A stretch of DNA of 64,000 nt from Fusobacterium varium (GTDB taxonomy: Bacteria; Fusobacteriota; Fusobacteriia; Fusobacteriales; Fusobacteriaceae). The position numbers and the translations under genes were made by a program. The DNA lies in the NCBI GenBank assembly GCA_002356455.1, contig AP017968.1, positions 1 to 64,000 of the forward strand, in the 5' to 3' direction. This document shows positions 28,732-36,738 of the stretch, one piece after another. Below the pieces are notes generated by a model. The model did no database searches. It was not told the DNA's origin and saw only the letters and a program-made list of their open reading frames with translations. Each line of letters begins with the position of its first letter. Positions within the stretch are counted from its first letter, which is position 1.

Positions 28732-29511
28732 ATGAAAGAATATTACTTGATAAATGAAGTTTCAAAAATAACAGAGATTCCAGTTTCTACTTTGAGATAT
28801 TATAGTACTGAAAATTTGATTACTCCAGCTTTTAAAGATAAAAATAACAATTACAATTACTATTCTTTAGAGCAGATTTTTAATTTAAAGCTGATAAATT
28901 ATATAAGAAATCTGGGAATTTCATTAGAACAGATAAGGGAATATGTTTTAAATAAAGGAGAAGATAATTTAGAAAAAATATTAAAAGAGATAATTTCAGA
29001 GATTCAAAATAAAATTATAAATTTAAAAATGCAGAAAAAAATAATAGAAAAGCATTTGATAAATTATAAAGTAAGTAAGAATGTTGAATTAAATATTCCT
29101 TTTATAAAAGAATTTGAAGATATAAAAGGAATAGAAATTTCTTCTGATAAGAAAGTTTTTCAGAAATTTTCACTTAAATTTGATTATAAATATTTTGGAC
29201 TTAAGTTTTCTAAAAATGATTCACAGGAAGATATAATAGGATCACATCTATATATCTCTTTTAAAAATAAAGATAATAAAGCTATTATTGCGAACAATGG
29301 AAATTATGTCTGCATACAGAGTGAGAGTTTTTTTAGAAGAGATGATATATTAGAGAATATAAGGAAAGTTCAAAAATGGAGTGAATCACAGAAAATTTTA
29401 ATTTCTGAAGATGCCTTTGTTTTTTTTGAAGAGGAATATACTTTATTTAAGGAAAATTCTAAAGCAAAATATATAATTATGCTTCCAATCAATAAAGAAA
29501 GAGATAATTAA
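28732..29511 (+). CDS. Second MerR-family regulator
   Basis: The N-terminal domain is MerR type: LINEVSKITEIPVSTLRYYSTENLITPAF, YNYYSLEQIFNLKLINYIRNLGISLEQI. A coil follows and the C-terminal half is a divergent ligand-binding-like domain. It is distantly similar to the MerR at 21682-22476, so the efflux operon has a regulator at each end. The start is ATG 28732 behind AAGGAGGAG. It ends at a bidirectional terminator. Confidence 0.82.
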   Translation: MKEYYLINEVSKITEIPVSTLRYYSTENLITPAFKDKNNNYNYYSLEQIFNLKLINYIRNLGISLEQIREYVLNKGEDNLEKILKEIISEIQNKIINLKMQKKIIEKHLINYKVSKNVELNIPFIKEFEDIKGIEISSDKKVFQKFSLKFDYKYFGLKFSKNDSQEDIIGSHLYISFKNKDNKAIIANNGNYVCIQSESFFRRDDILENIRKVQKWSESQKILISEDAFVFFEEEYTLFKENSKAKYIIMLPINKERDN

Positions 29512-29518
29512 AATTAAA

Positions 29519-29557
29519 AAATAACCCAGCTCCTAAATTATGGAACTGGGTTATTTT
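29519..29557. terminator. Bidirectional terminator between convergent genes
   Basis: AATAACCCAG (29520-29529) pairs perfectly with CTGGGTTATT (29546-29555), with T or A runs outside both arms. It serves the MerR gene on the plus strand and abuts the stop codon of the minus-strand RpiR gene. Confidence 0.85.
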
Positions 29558-30422
29558 AATATGTAGAAGAAGGATCTTCATCTTCATAGAGAAAACTCTG
29601 GTCCTTTTCATTTTGTTTGAAGTATTGAAAATATCTATTTCTATCCCCTTCAAAAAGTTTTAAAAGAATAACATTACATACTTCAGCATGAAGTATGAAA
29701 GAATTGAAGAAACTTGTATTGTCTGTTTCAACTGGGATAAATATTGAAGCATAAGATGCAATTTTAGTAAAAATATTATTTGTTATAACAACAGAAGGAA
29801 CTTTTTTAGCGTGAAGAAGCTCCATCATCTGTACTTCATCTTTTAGATATTTTGGTACACTGAAAAATATTACACAGTCATCTTTTGTTACATGGGCTAT
29901 TTTCTCAAATAGACCATATCCTCCCTCAGATATAGTTACAGCTTCAAGTCCGAGAACCATGCAATGCCATCCAAGCATTTCAGCAACAGCTCTGCTGCTT
30001 CCTACACCAATGACAAATATTTTTTTTGATGTCTGCATAAGTTTTACTACATTATCTATTTCTTCTAAATCAAGATCCATATAGAGTTTCTGCATATTCT
30101 TTATATCAGCATTTATCATTTTTTTTACACTGTTATTGTCCTCTCTGTCATTGTTCCAATTATCCAGCATTTTATCAATGACACTTTTTCTCGCTTCCAG
30201 TTCTTCTGCAAGATATTCTTTAAGTTCATTATATTTAGAAAATCCTATTTTTTTAGAAAATCTCAATACAGTTGCATCACTGACATTAAGTTCTTTTCCT
30301 AGTTCCAATGAAGTCATCATAATAACTTTTTTAGAGTTTTCACATATGTATTCTGCTATCTGTTTTTCAGCTTTAGTAAGATTATTATAATTCTTTCTAT
30401 ATAGCTTTGCAATTCCGGTCAT
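29556..30422 (-). CDS. RpiR/MurR-family transcriptional regulator
   Basis: The N-terminal HTH_6 domain reads LTKAEKQIAEYICENSKKVIMMTSLELGKELNVSDATVLRFSKKIGF. The C-terminal SIS sugar-phosphate-binding domain contains FVIGVGSSRAVAEMLGWHCMVLG (about 135-157) and DCVIFFSVPKYLKDE. Members sense phosphorylated sugars or amino sugars. The start at 30422 has GAGGT eight bases upstream; a frame reaching 30479 lacks such a site. As the last gene of the minus-strand nhaC-amidohydrolase-DMT series, it probably controls that series. Confidence 0.85.
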   Translation of the reverse strand: MTGIAKLYRKNYNNLTKAEKQIAEYICENSKKVIMMTSLELGKELNVSDATVLRFSKKIGFSKYNELKEYLAEELEARKSVIDKMLDNWNNDREDNNSVKKMINADIKNMQKLYMDLDLEEIDNVVKLMQTSKKIFVIGVGSSRAVAEMLGWHCMVLGLEAVTISEGGYGLFEKIAHVTKDDCVIFFSVPKYLKDEVQMMELLHAKKVPSVVITNNIFTKIASYASIFIPVETDNTSFFNSFILHAEVCNVILLKLFEGDRNRYFQYFKQNEKDQSFLYEDEDPSSTY

Positions 30423-30488
30423 AGATAATACCTCGCATTTCTTTTCTTTTATCATAAAATAATTTAAAGATAAAAGCAAGGAATATTT

Positions 30489-31331
30489 CTAGACATTCAT
30501 GCATATAAGAGCTGAAATGATGATACCTGTTCCTATATATTGACGCATTGTGAGCTTTTCTTTAAAGAAAAGAAAATTCACAAAATTAACTAAAAGTATG
30601 ACTGAAATACTGTATGCTGGGAATACCAGATAAGCAGGAAGTACAGCAACGGCTTTTAATTGTGCCAATGTAGTAATCTGATTAGGTATTCCTATAAAAA
30701 ATCCAATAAGTATTTCCTTCAGGCTGAGTTTTTTTATACTTTTTATACTTAATATAAGACTGAATATGAAAGAAAAAATAAATGTATAAAAAATAAAATG
30801 TCCCTGAAGATTTGAACTGCCGAAGTGGCCATATATTTTTGCCAGAGTGTCTACCATACCTCCAGCTAAAAATAAAGCTATAAGAAGAAAGGGAGAAACG
30901 CTGCTGCTGTTATCTTTTTTATCTCTTTTGTTGATGTAGTATATAGAAAAAATGGCCAGAATACATCCTATTATCTGCATTTGATTAGGGTACTCCTTAA
31001 AAAGTACAACAGATACAAGAATGGGGATAAGAAGCCCCAGTCTATTGTATGTAGTAGTGAGAGGGGCTCCATTTTTTTTCATATTTACTTGCATAAGATA
31101 GAGGCAGGCAATATATAATACAGCATTTACCACAGCAAGAAGAAGTGTATATATATAATCTCCATCAAAAGAGAATATGCTTTCCTTTCGAATGACAAAA
31201 TATGCTAATATACCACCAAAAAGATAATTAAAGGTATTTACATTGAAACGGTTGCTTTTTTCTTTTTCTGACAATCTTATGATGAAAGTCATAAATGTAT
31301 TTGATAAAACTGCTATGATTAAATACAGCAT
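30489..31331 (-). CDS. DMT-superfamily (EamA-like) transporter
   Basis: The 280-residue protein has ten predicted hydrophobic helices and two half-repeats, each ending in a conserved helix (VVLFKEYPNQMQIIGCILAIFSIYYI and NFLFFKEKLTMRQYIGTGIIISALI). This is typical of small drug/metabolite exporters or importers. It is 21 bases downstream of the amidohydrolase gene. The substrate is unknown and is probably linked to the amidohydrolase product. Confidence 0.8.
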   Translation of the reverse strand: MLYLIIAVLSNTFMTFIIRLSEKEKSNRFNVNTFNYLFGGILAYFVIRKESIFSFDGDYIYTLLLAVVNAVLYIACLYLMQVNMKKNGAPLTTTYNRLGLLIPILVSVVLFKEYPNQMQIIGCILAIFSIYYINKRDKKDNSSSVSPFLLIALFLAGGMVDTLAKIYGHFGSSNLQGHFIFYTFIFSFIFSLILSIKSIKKLSLKEILIGFFIGIPNQITTLAQLKAVAVLPAYLVFPAYSISVILLVNFVNFLFFKEKLTMRQYIGTGIIISALICMNV

Positions 31332-31352
31332 TCATTCACTTCCTCGACTTCT

Positions 31353-33023
31353 CTATCTTTGATAGATGATTTTTCCATCAAGCATAGTGAAATCAACTTT
31401 GATATTTTTTATCTCTTCATCTGGTACTTGAGAAAGATCTCTGTCTATAATTACAAGGTCTGCTAATTTATCAGCTTCTATACTTCCTTTGAATTTCTCT
31501 TCTCCATTAAGTACAGCACCATTATATGTCATCATTCTGAGAGCTTCTGCCTTAGTTATTTTTTCTTCATCTCCAAGAGAATATCCCCTAGAACCCTTTC
31601 TAGTTACAGCTGCATACATATTTATAAATGGATTCAGATTTGAACAAGGCATATCAGTAGTTAAAGAAACTATTATTCCATTATCTTTATAAGTCTTTAA
31701 TGGAGTAAATGATGTTTGCTTATCTCTAGGGAGCAGAGAATCATATCCATCTGCTTCTACATAGATGAAGCTGGCTTGTGCAGCTACCATTATTCCTACT
31801 TCGCTCATTTTTTTAAGAGTTTCCTCACTTGGATAATAGGCATGTATTATAGAGTGCTGATGTTTTCTAGGATTAGCTTTTACAGCTTTGTAGATAGCAT
31901 CTACAGCTTTATCTATGGCAACATCTCCCATTACATGGATACCAATATCCCAGCCAGAATCATGAGCCGATTTTATATATTCATCAAGTTTAGTGATATC
32001 AAGTCTTAATGGGAATTCTCTCAACGAATCTTCACCTTTGTAATTCCAAGATTTTAAAGCTGTCATTGATGTAAGTCCACCATCTATTGCCATTTTTAAT
32101 GAAGAATAACGTATCCAGTTATTTCCATAACCAGAAGAGAAATTATAATCTTCAAGAAGCTGGTCAAGTTCTTTTTCATTTTGCTGCAATGTAAATCCAT
32201 GCCAGTTAGGCATGAGATTTATTCTGCATTTAAGTTCATTTTTCTTTAATAAATCATGGTAGGCTTTACATACTCCAGAACTTACTCCTGGTTCTGTAAT
32301 ACTTGTAATTCCATATTTATTATATTCATTTATTGCAAGAGATATAGACTTTTCTAATACAGGAATAGAAGGCTCTCCTTCTCCTGCTCCAAAATCATCG
32401 CTTCCAAAAGGACCAGGCATAACTTTTCTAACTAAAAGAACAGCATTTCCATGAAGAACACCAGTAGGTTCTCCATTTTCATCTTTTTCTATATGTCCTT
32501 TTGGAGGATCAACAGTATCTTTAGTGATTCCAGCTAATTTTAACGCTTTAGAATTTACAGAGCAAGCTCCAAATATTCTTTCCAATACAACAGCATTATC
32601 AGGAGATGCAACATCTAAATCATAACGATTAGGGGCTCTGTTCTCCTCAAATTGAGATTCTATCCAGCTGCCTCCTTGTATCCATGTTCCCTCAGGAACT
32701 TCTTTTATTCTTTCTATAATCTTTTCCTGAAGCATTTTCATACTGTCAATACCAAAAAGGACAATTCCCTCAAGCATTAAACCAGTTTCCCAAGCATGAT
32801 TATGAGCATCATTGATACCAGGGATAAGGCTTCTTCCTTTTAAGTCTATCAGTACAGTATTTTCAGCTTTCATTGACAGTATTTCATCATTGCTTCCAAC
32901 TGCTGCTATTTTATTACCAGATACAGCTGCAGCTTCATAAACACTGTCTTTTTCATCTACTGTATGAACACTCCCGTTATAGAAGATATAATCTGGAAAA
33001 TATATTTTTGATTTATTCATCAT
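31353..33023 (-). CDS. Amidohydrolase, YtcJ-like (Amidohydro_3)
   Basis: This 556-residue metal-dependent hydrolase has an N-terminal barrel strand FYNGSVHTVDEKDSVYEAAAV, the metal site GINDAHNHAWETG (about 72), a later histidine in DIGIHVMGDVAID (about 363), SIIHAYYPS (about 391), and the closing TTDMPCSNLNPF (about 463). YtcJ-like enzymes cleave amide bonds such as N-substituted formamides. It overlaps the nhaC-type gene by four bases (ATGA), so the two are co-translated and the transporter may supply its substrate. Confidence 0.88.
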   Translation of the reverse strand: MMNKSKIYFPDYIFYNGSVHTVDEKDSVYEAAAVSGNKIAAVGSNDEILSMKAENTVLIDLKGRSLIPGINDAHNHAWETGLMLEGIVLFGIDSMKMLQEKIIERIKEVPEGTWIQGGSWIESQFEENRAPNRYDLDVASPDNAVVLERIFGACSVNSKALKLAGITKDTVDPPKGHIEKDENGEPTGVLHGNAVLLVRKVMPGPFGSDDFGAGEGEPSIPVLEKSISLAINEYNKYGITSITEPGVSSGVCKAYHDLLKKNELKCRINLMPNWHGFTLQQNEKELDQLLEDYNFSSGYGNNWIRYSSLKMAIDGGLTSMTALKSWNYKGEDSLREFPLRLDITKLDEYIKSAHDSGWDIGIHVMGDVAIDKAVDAIYKAVKANPRKHQHSIIHAYYPSEETLKKMSEVGIMVAAQASFIYVEADGYDSLLPRDKQTSFTPLKTYKDNGIIVSLTTDMPCSNLNPFINMYAAVTRKGSRGYSLGDEEKITKAEALRMMTYNGAVLNGEEKFKGSIEADKLADLVIIDRDLSQVPDEEIKNIKVDFTMLDGKIIYQR

Positions 33024-34567
33024 TGTATTCCTCCTAAAATTTTACCATTTCTTTTTTCAGCTATTTTAGAAAATATGAAAAGAGCTGCTACTATTAATAT
33101 TGCTGTAACTATAAGTCCTAGTATTGGAGAAATAAGTCCACCTACAAGGAAACCTACAATTGAAGATATTCCAACAGTCATACTGTAAGGAAGCTGTGTT
33201 TTTACATGTTCCACATGGTCAGAACCAGCTGCTGTAGATGCAAGAATAGTAGTGTCAGATATAGGAGAACAGTGATCTCCAAATACTCCCCCGCTTAAAG
33301 AAGCCCCTATCATAAGTTCCATTGGTACTCCAAATGTGTGAGCTATTGGCAGAGATATTGGCATGATTATAGCCCATACACCCCAAGAACTTCCAGTAGA
33401 GAAACCAACAAAAGCACCAACTACAAACAGGAATGCAGGCATAAGACCAGCAGCTATATTGTAATGTGCAACTATATTTATTAAATATCCTTTAAGGTCC
33501 ATAACCCCTGTCAATGAACCAATAGACCATGCTAATACCAATATGATTGGAATGTCAGAATTTAAAGCTACTCCTTTACAGAACATAGGAACAATGTCAG
33601 CATATTTAAATATTTTAGCCTTTGCACCCATTATTCCAGCAGCTATTGAAGCAACTAAAAATCCAGTAGTGATAGAAAGAGATATATTAGAATTAACAAA
33701 AGCTCCTCCTATACCATTTTCTCCAGCTTTTCCAGTCCACAATATCATAGCTATCAATGTAGCAAATAGTGCAAGAAGCGGGATAATAAAACTAGCCAGT
33801 GTTATGTTTGAATCTTTAAATAAAGTTTCTTCATCCAAATCATATTTTCCCATTGGATTATCCTTTTCACCTATAAGTTCACCAGTTTCAATTGCTCTTT
33901 TTTCAGCTTTATACATAGGCCCAATATCCAGATTAAATATGATGACAAAGAATAGAGCAAGCATACCGAACATTGCATAGAAATTATATGGTATAGCTTT
34001 CAAATACGTAGTCCAAGGATTGTCTGTTATACCCAGCAAAGCAAATTGTGTAGCTATAAGCCCGATTGCATAAGTGCTGTAACTTGTGATAGGAGAAAGA
34101 GTTGCAAAAGGACATCCCATAACATCACAAATATAAGCAAGTTTAACTCTAGATATTCTAAGTCTTTCAGTTATTGGTCTCATGATAGCACCAAGTGTAA
34201 GAGTAGGTTCTGTGAAAATGAAGGCAAATGCTGCAAAGTAAGCTGTAAGCTGGGCACCTTTTCTTGTTTTTACTCTCTTAGAAGCATAATCACCAAATGC
34301 TTTTGCTGCTCCAGAAACTTTTATCAAATATACAAATCCTCCACAAGACACAATAAGCATTATCATTCCTGCATTCCAAGTATTCCCAATAAGCGGAATG
34401 AAGAAATCTGAAATCATTTTTGGAAATCCGATAATTGGGTTCCAATCAGAGATAATGGTAGTTCCAATCCAAAGACCTAAAAAAAGTGAAAAAACCGTTT
34501 GTTTTGTCACCAGAGCCAGTATAATAGCTACCAGCGGTGGAATGACAGATAAAATTCCATACTCCAT
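33020..34567 (-). CDS. NhaC-family Na+/H+ antiporter-type transporter
   Basis: The 515-residue protein has about eleven to twelve hydrophobic helices. Family blocks are FTEPTLTLGAIMRPITERLRISRVKLAY (about 115) and GFSTGSSWGVWAIIMPISLPIAH (about 390), followed by GGVFGDHCSPISDTTILAS. NhaC-like proteins include Na+/H+ antiporters and Na+-linked malate/lactate or amino-acid exchangers. It is the first gene of the minus-strand operon and has an AGGAGGG ribosome site. Coupling to the amidohydrolase suggests an organic substrate. Confidence 0.87.
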   Translation of the reverse strand: MEYGILSVIPPLVAIILALVTKQTVFSLFLGLWIGTTIISDWNPIIGFPKMISDFFIPLIGNTWNAGMIMLIVSCGGFVYLIKVSGAAKAFGDYASKRVKTRKGAQLTAYFAAFAFIFTEPTLTLGAIMRPITERLRISRVKLAYICDVMGCPFATLSPITSYSTYAIGLIATQFALLGITDNPWTTYLKAIPYNFYAMFGMLALFFVIIFNLDIGPMYKAEKRAIETGELIGEKDNPMGKYDLDEETLFKDSNITLASFIIPLLALFATLIAMILWTGKAGENGIGGAFVNSNISLSITTGFLVASIAAGIMGAKAKIFKYADIVPMFCKGVALNSDIPIILVLAWSIGSLTGVMDLKGYLINIVAHYNIAAGLMPAFLFVVGAFVGFSTGSSWGVWAIIMPISLPIAHTFGVPMELMIGASLSGGVFGDHCSPISDTTILASTAAGSDHVEHVKTQLPYSMTVGISSIVGFLVGGLISPILGLIVTAILIVAALFIFSKIAEKRNGKILGGIQ

Positions 34568-34776
34568 AATTTTGCCCTCCTTGATTTAAGATAAAAGTTA
34601 TTAAATTCAACCCCATGTAGTCATTACTATATTTATAATTTAAAAATGTAGTAAAGTCAAGATAAATTTTTTTAAAACTTTGTAAAAAAAACATTTTAGA
34701 GAAATATAAGTTCTAAAAAAATAGAAGGAAAGAATATTTATAATATAAATGACAAGCAGAAATAATATATAAAAAA

Positions 34777-34805
34777 TTGAAAATATTTTATTAATCTGCT
34801 ACAAT
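34777..34805 (+). promoter_or_regulatory. Sigma70-type promoter for the leader ORF and GNAT gene
   Basis: TTGAAA (34777-34782) and TACAAT (34800-34805) have a 17-base spacer, 41 bases before the leader ATG. The rest of 34568-34845 is AT-rich and shows no gene. Confidence 0.6.
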
Positions 34806-34845
34806 TTAATAAAATAAAAAGTCGTAGAAAAAAGGGGGAGTTTTT

Positions 34846-34926
34846 ATGAAAATAAAAAAATTAAGAATAGAATTATATATATTTTTAGAAGAAACAGCAT
34901 TTTGTCAGGAGGAATTGAATGAATGA
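34846..34926 (+). CDS. 26-codon leader ORF ahead of the acetyltransferase
   Basis: The ATG follows a very strong AAAGGGGGAG site. The ORF encodes MKIKKLRIELYIFLEE and ten more residues, then stops at 34924-34926, overlapping the GNAT start by eight bases. The downstream ribosome site AGGAGG lies inside it. This geometry fits translational coupling or a regulatory leader peptide. It has no run of rare or single amino acids that would suggest attenuation. Confidence 0.45.
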   Translation: MKIKKLRIELYIFLEETAFCQEELNE

Positions 34927-35371
34927 ACAGTTAATCTGTTTAAAAGAAGTTAATGAAGAGAATTATGATGAATGTATAGCATTAGATATCAATGAGGAAC
35001 AGAGAGCTTTTGTTGCTCCAAATATCTATTCAATGGCCCAGGCATATATTTATAGAGATACAGTTAAATTATTTTGTATATATGCTGCTGATACTCTTGT
35101 AGGGTTCACGATGTTTAATCTGGAAAAAGAAAAAGATGAGTATTGGATATGCCGTTTTATGATGGATAAAAATTATCAGAGAATGGGGTATGGAAAGAAA
35201 GCTATGAAAGAAATAGTAGAATTTTTAAAAAAAGAGGGAATAAGAAATATAAAAATATCTTTTGAACCAGAAAATATACTGGCTATGAGATTATATTCTG
35301 CCTGTGGTTTTAGAGAAACAGGAGAAGTGGATGCAGATGGAGAAATTGTTATGGAATTTAAAATAAGGTAA
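34919..35371 (+). CDS. GNAT acetyltransferase, BltD/SpeG-like
   Basis: This 150-residue N-acetyltransferase carries the acetyl-CoA loop RMGYGKKAMKEIV (about 97) and a conserved ISFEPENILAMRLYSACGFRETG (about 119-141). The opening LKEVNEENYDECIAL and FVAPNIYSMAQAY resemble spermine/spermidine acetyltransferases such as BltD. Polyamine specificity is a guess from similarity. It is followed by a terminator. Confidence 0.8.
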   Translation: MNEQLICLKEVNEENYDECIALDINEEQRAFVAPNIYSMAQAYIYRDTVKLFCIYAADTLVGFTMFNLEKEKDEYWICRFMMDKNYQRMGYGKKAMKEIVEFLKKEGIRNIKISFEPENILAMRLYSACGFRETGEVDADGEIVMEFKIR

Positions 35372-35375
35372 TATG

Positions 35376-35420
35376 AAAAAGCTGGTATAAAAGATTTTTT
35401 CTTTATATCAGCTTTTTTTA
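35376..35420 (+). terminator. Rho-independent terminator
   Basis: AAAAAGCTG (35376-35384) pairs with CAGCTTTTT (35409-35417), with an inner TATAAA/TTTATA pairing. It separates the plus-strand GNAT gene from the convergent one and may act in both directions. Confidence 0.75.
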
Positions 35421-35425
35421 TGCAT

Positions 35426-35944
35426 TTATTTGTGCTTAGTTATTAGTTTTGGTAAATCTTTCCATATAAATACTGTTGACATAGCAGAAGTGTTATCAAA
35501 GTAATTTATAAAATCATTCAAGTATACAGCACCTAAATATTGATATATCTTTTCAGCTTTGTTGTTTCCTCTGAGAATAGATATAGTCATACTGTCATAA
35601 CCATTTTCCAGAGCAAATTCAGTAGTTTTTATAATAAGTGATTTTCCAACTCCTTTATTTTGAAATTCAGGTGATACATGAAGTGAATCTAAATAGAGGC
35701 ATTTTTTAATATGTTTATAGGGTTTGCTTGCAGCAAGAGATGTAATAGTTCCTGTGTCATCTAAATGAATAAAAATAACATTATTATTATTTTCTAGATA
35801 TTCAGTCCATTTTTTCTCTGCTTGTGCATATGTTAGAGAATTGAGATAATCACTTGGAAGAATATTTTTATATGTTCTTCTGCGGCTGTCTATATAGATT
35901 TTAGAAATAGTTACTATATCATTTTTATTAGCTTTTCTAATCAT
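35426..35944 (-). CDS. GNAT acetyltransferase (RimI-like)
   Basis: The protein has about 172 residues. It starts MIRKANKNDIVTISKIYIDSRR, has the acetyl-CoA motif VSPEFQNKGVGKSLIIK (about 92-108) and ends with SILRGNNKAEKIYQYLGAVY. ATG 35944 has AAAAGGAG close upstream; an upstream in-frame extension lacks one. The target is unknown. Confidence 0.82.
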   Translation of the reverse strand: MIRKANKNDIVTISKIYIDSRRRTYKNILPSDYLNSLTYAQAEKKWTEYLENNNNVIFIHLDDTGTITSLAASKPYKHIKKCLYLDSLHVSPEFQNKGVGKSLIIKTTEFALENGYDSMTISILRGNNKAEKIYQYLGAVYLNDFINYFDNTSAMSTVFIWKDLPKLITKHK

Positions 35945-35978
35945 TTCAACTCCTTTTTGGGTACATACCAACAAAATT

Positions 35979-35996
35979 ATTATTGATTATATACAT
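35979..35996 (+). repeat. 18-bp origin-type repeat far from the initiator gene
   Basis: ATTATTGATTATATACAT is identical to 298-315 and 4264-4281. It lies between the two minus-strand GNAT genes. Confidence 0.75.
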
Positions 35997-36010
35997 ATTA
36001 AAACAATATG

Positions 36011-36487
36011 TTATTTTAATATATATTTTTCCATGACATAGTTTGTAAGAAAAATTCCTTTTTTTTCTACCTGCTGTTCTTTTATTAATGAGTATCCTAT
36101 TTTTTCAAAGAAAGGTTTGGCAGTAGTTGAAGCTTCTGTTATTATTGTGCGTATACATATTTTCTCTGCATAGTTTTCAAGTTCTTTGACTATAGAAGAA
36201 GCAATTCCTCTAGACTGGTAATTTTTATGCACAAATAATCTATTGAGGTAGCCATTTTTTTCTATATCTCCAAAACCAACAATATCTCCATTTTTTTCAG
36301 CTATAACAGTAAAATTTTCAGAAAGAGATTTTTGCCATGTATTATATTTTTCTTCAATATAATTGTCAGGTGCCCATACAGAAAGCTGCTCATCATTATA
36401 GTCTTTTTTATTTACAGTTCTTACAGTATCATAGAAAAGTTTTAATAATTTAAGGCAGTCATCAGATTTATATTTTCTTAATATCAT
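36011..36487 (-). CDS. GNAT acetyltransferase (YafP-like)
   Basis: This 158-residue protein has MILRKYKSDDCLKLLKLFYDTVR, SVWAPDNY, GFGDIEKNGYLNRLFVHKNYQSRGIASSIVKELE (acetyl-CoA loop at about 95-105) and ASTTAKPFFEKIGY. This layout is close to the E. coli YafP type. The start has AAGGGGTG upstream. The roughly 250 bases beyond its 5' end (36488-36738) contain no gene I can support. Confidence 0.8.
   Translation of the reverse strand: MILRKYKSDDCLKLLKLFYDTVRTVNKKDYNDEQLSVWAPDNYIEEKYNTWQKSLSENFTVIAEKNGDIVGFGDIEKNGYLNRLFVHKNYQSRGIASSIVKELENYAEKICIRTIITEASTTAKPFFEKIGYSLIKEQQVEKKGIFLTNYVMEKYILK
36141..36158 (+). repeat. 18-bp origin-type repeat variant
   Basis: ATTATTGTGCGTATACAT keeps both conserved ends and differs from the copy at 268-285 at two central bases. 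It lies inside the YafP-like gene, 162 bases from the copy at 35979. Confidence 0.5.
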
Positions 36488-36738
36488 AACGTCACCCCTT
36501 ATAAAATATTATATAGCTAAATCTGAAAGAAAACAATAAAATAAAAGATATATATTTTTTAAAGAGCAGCAGAGAAAAAATATGGAGTATAGTTTAAAAT
36601 ATAGAAATTTAATAAACTTGCTTTATAAAAAGCTATATATATTTTAAAGTATATTGAATGTTATATATAAATTAACTTTTTATATTGAAAATACTATAAA
36701 TAAGAACAAGAGAGTGAAATAATCATCTTCTTTTTATG

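Noticed and set aside
35426-36487. The three GNAT genes as a toxin-antitoxin (TacAT-type) system
   Set aside because: No small ribbon-helix-helix antitoxin gene precedes any of them, and the proteins resemble metabolic acetyltransferases.
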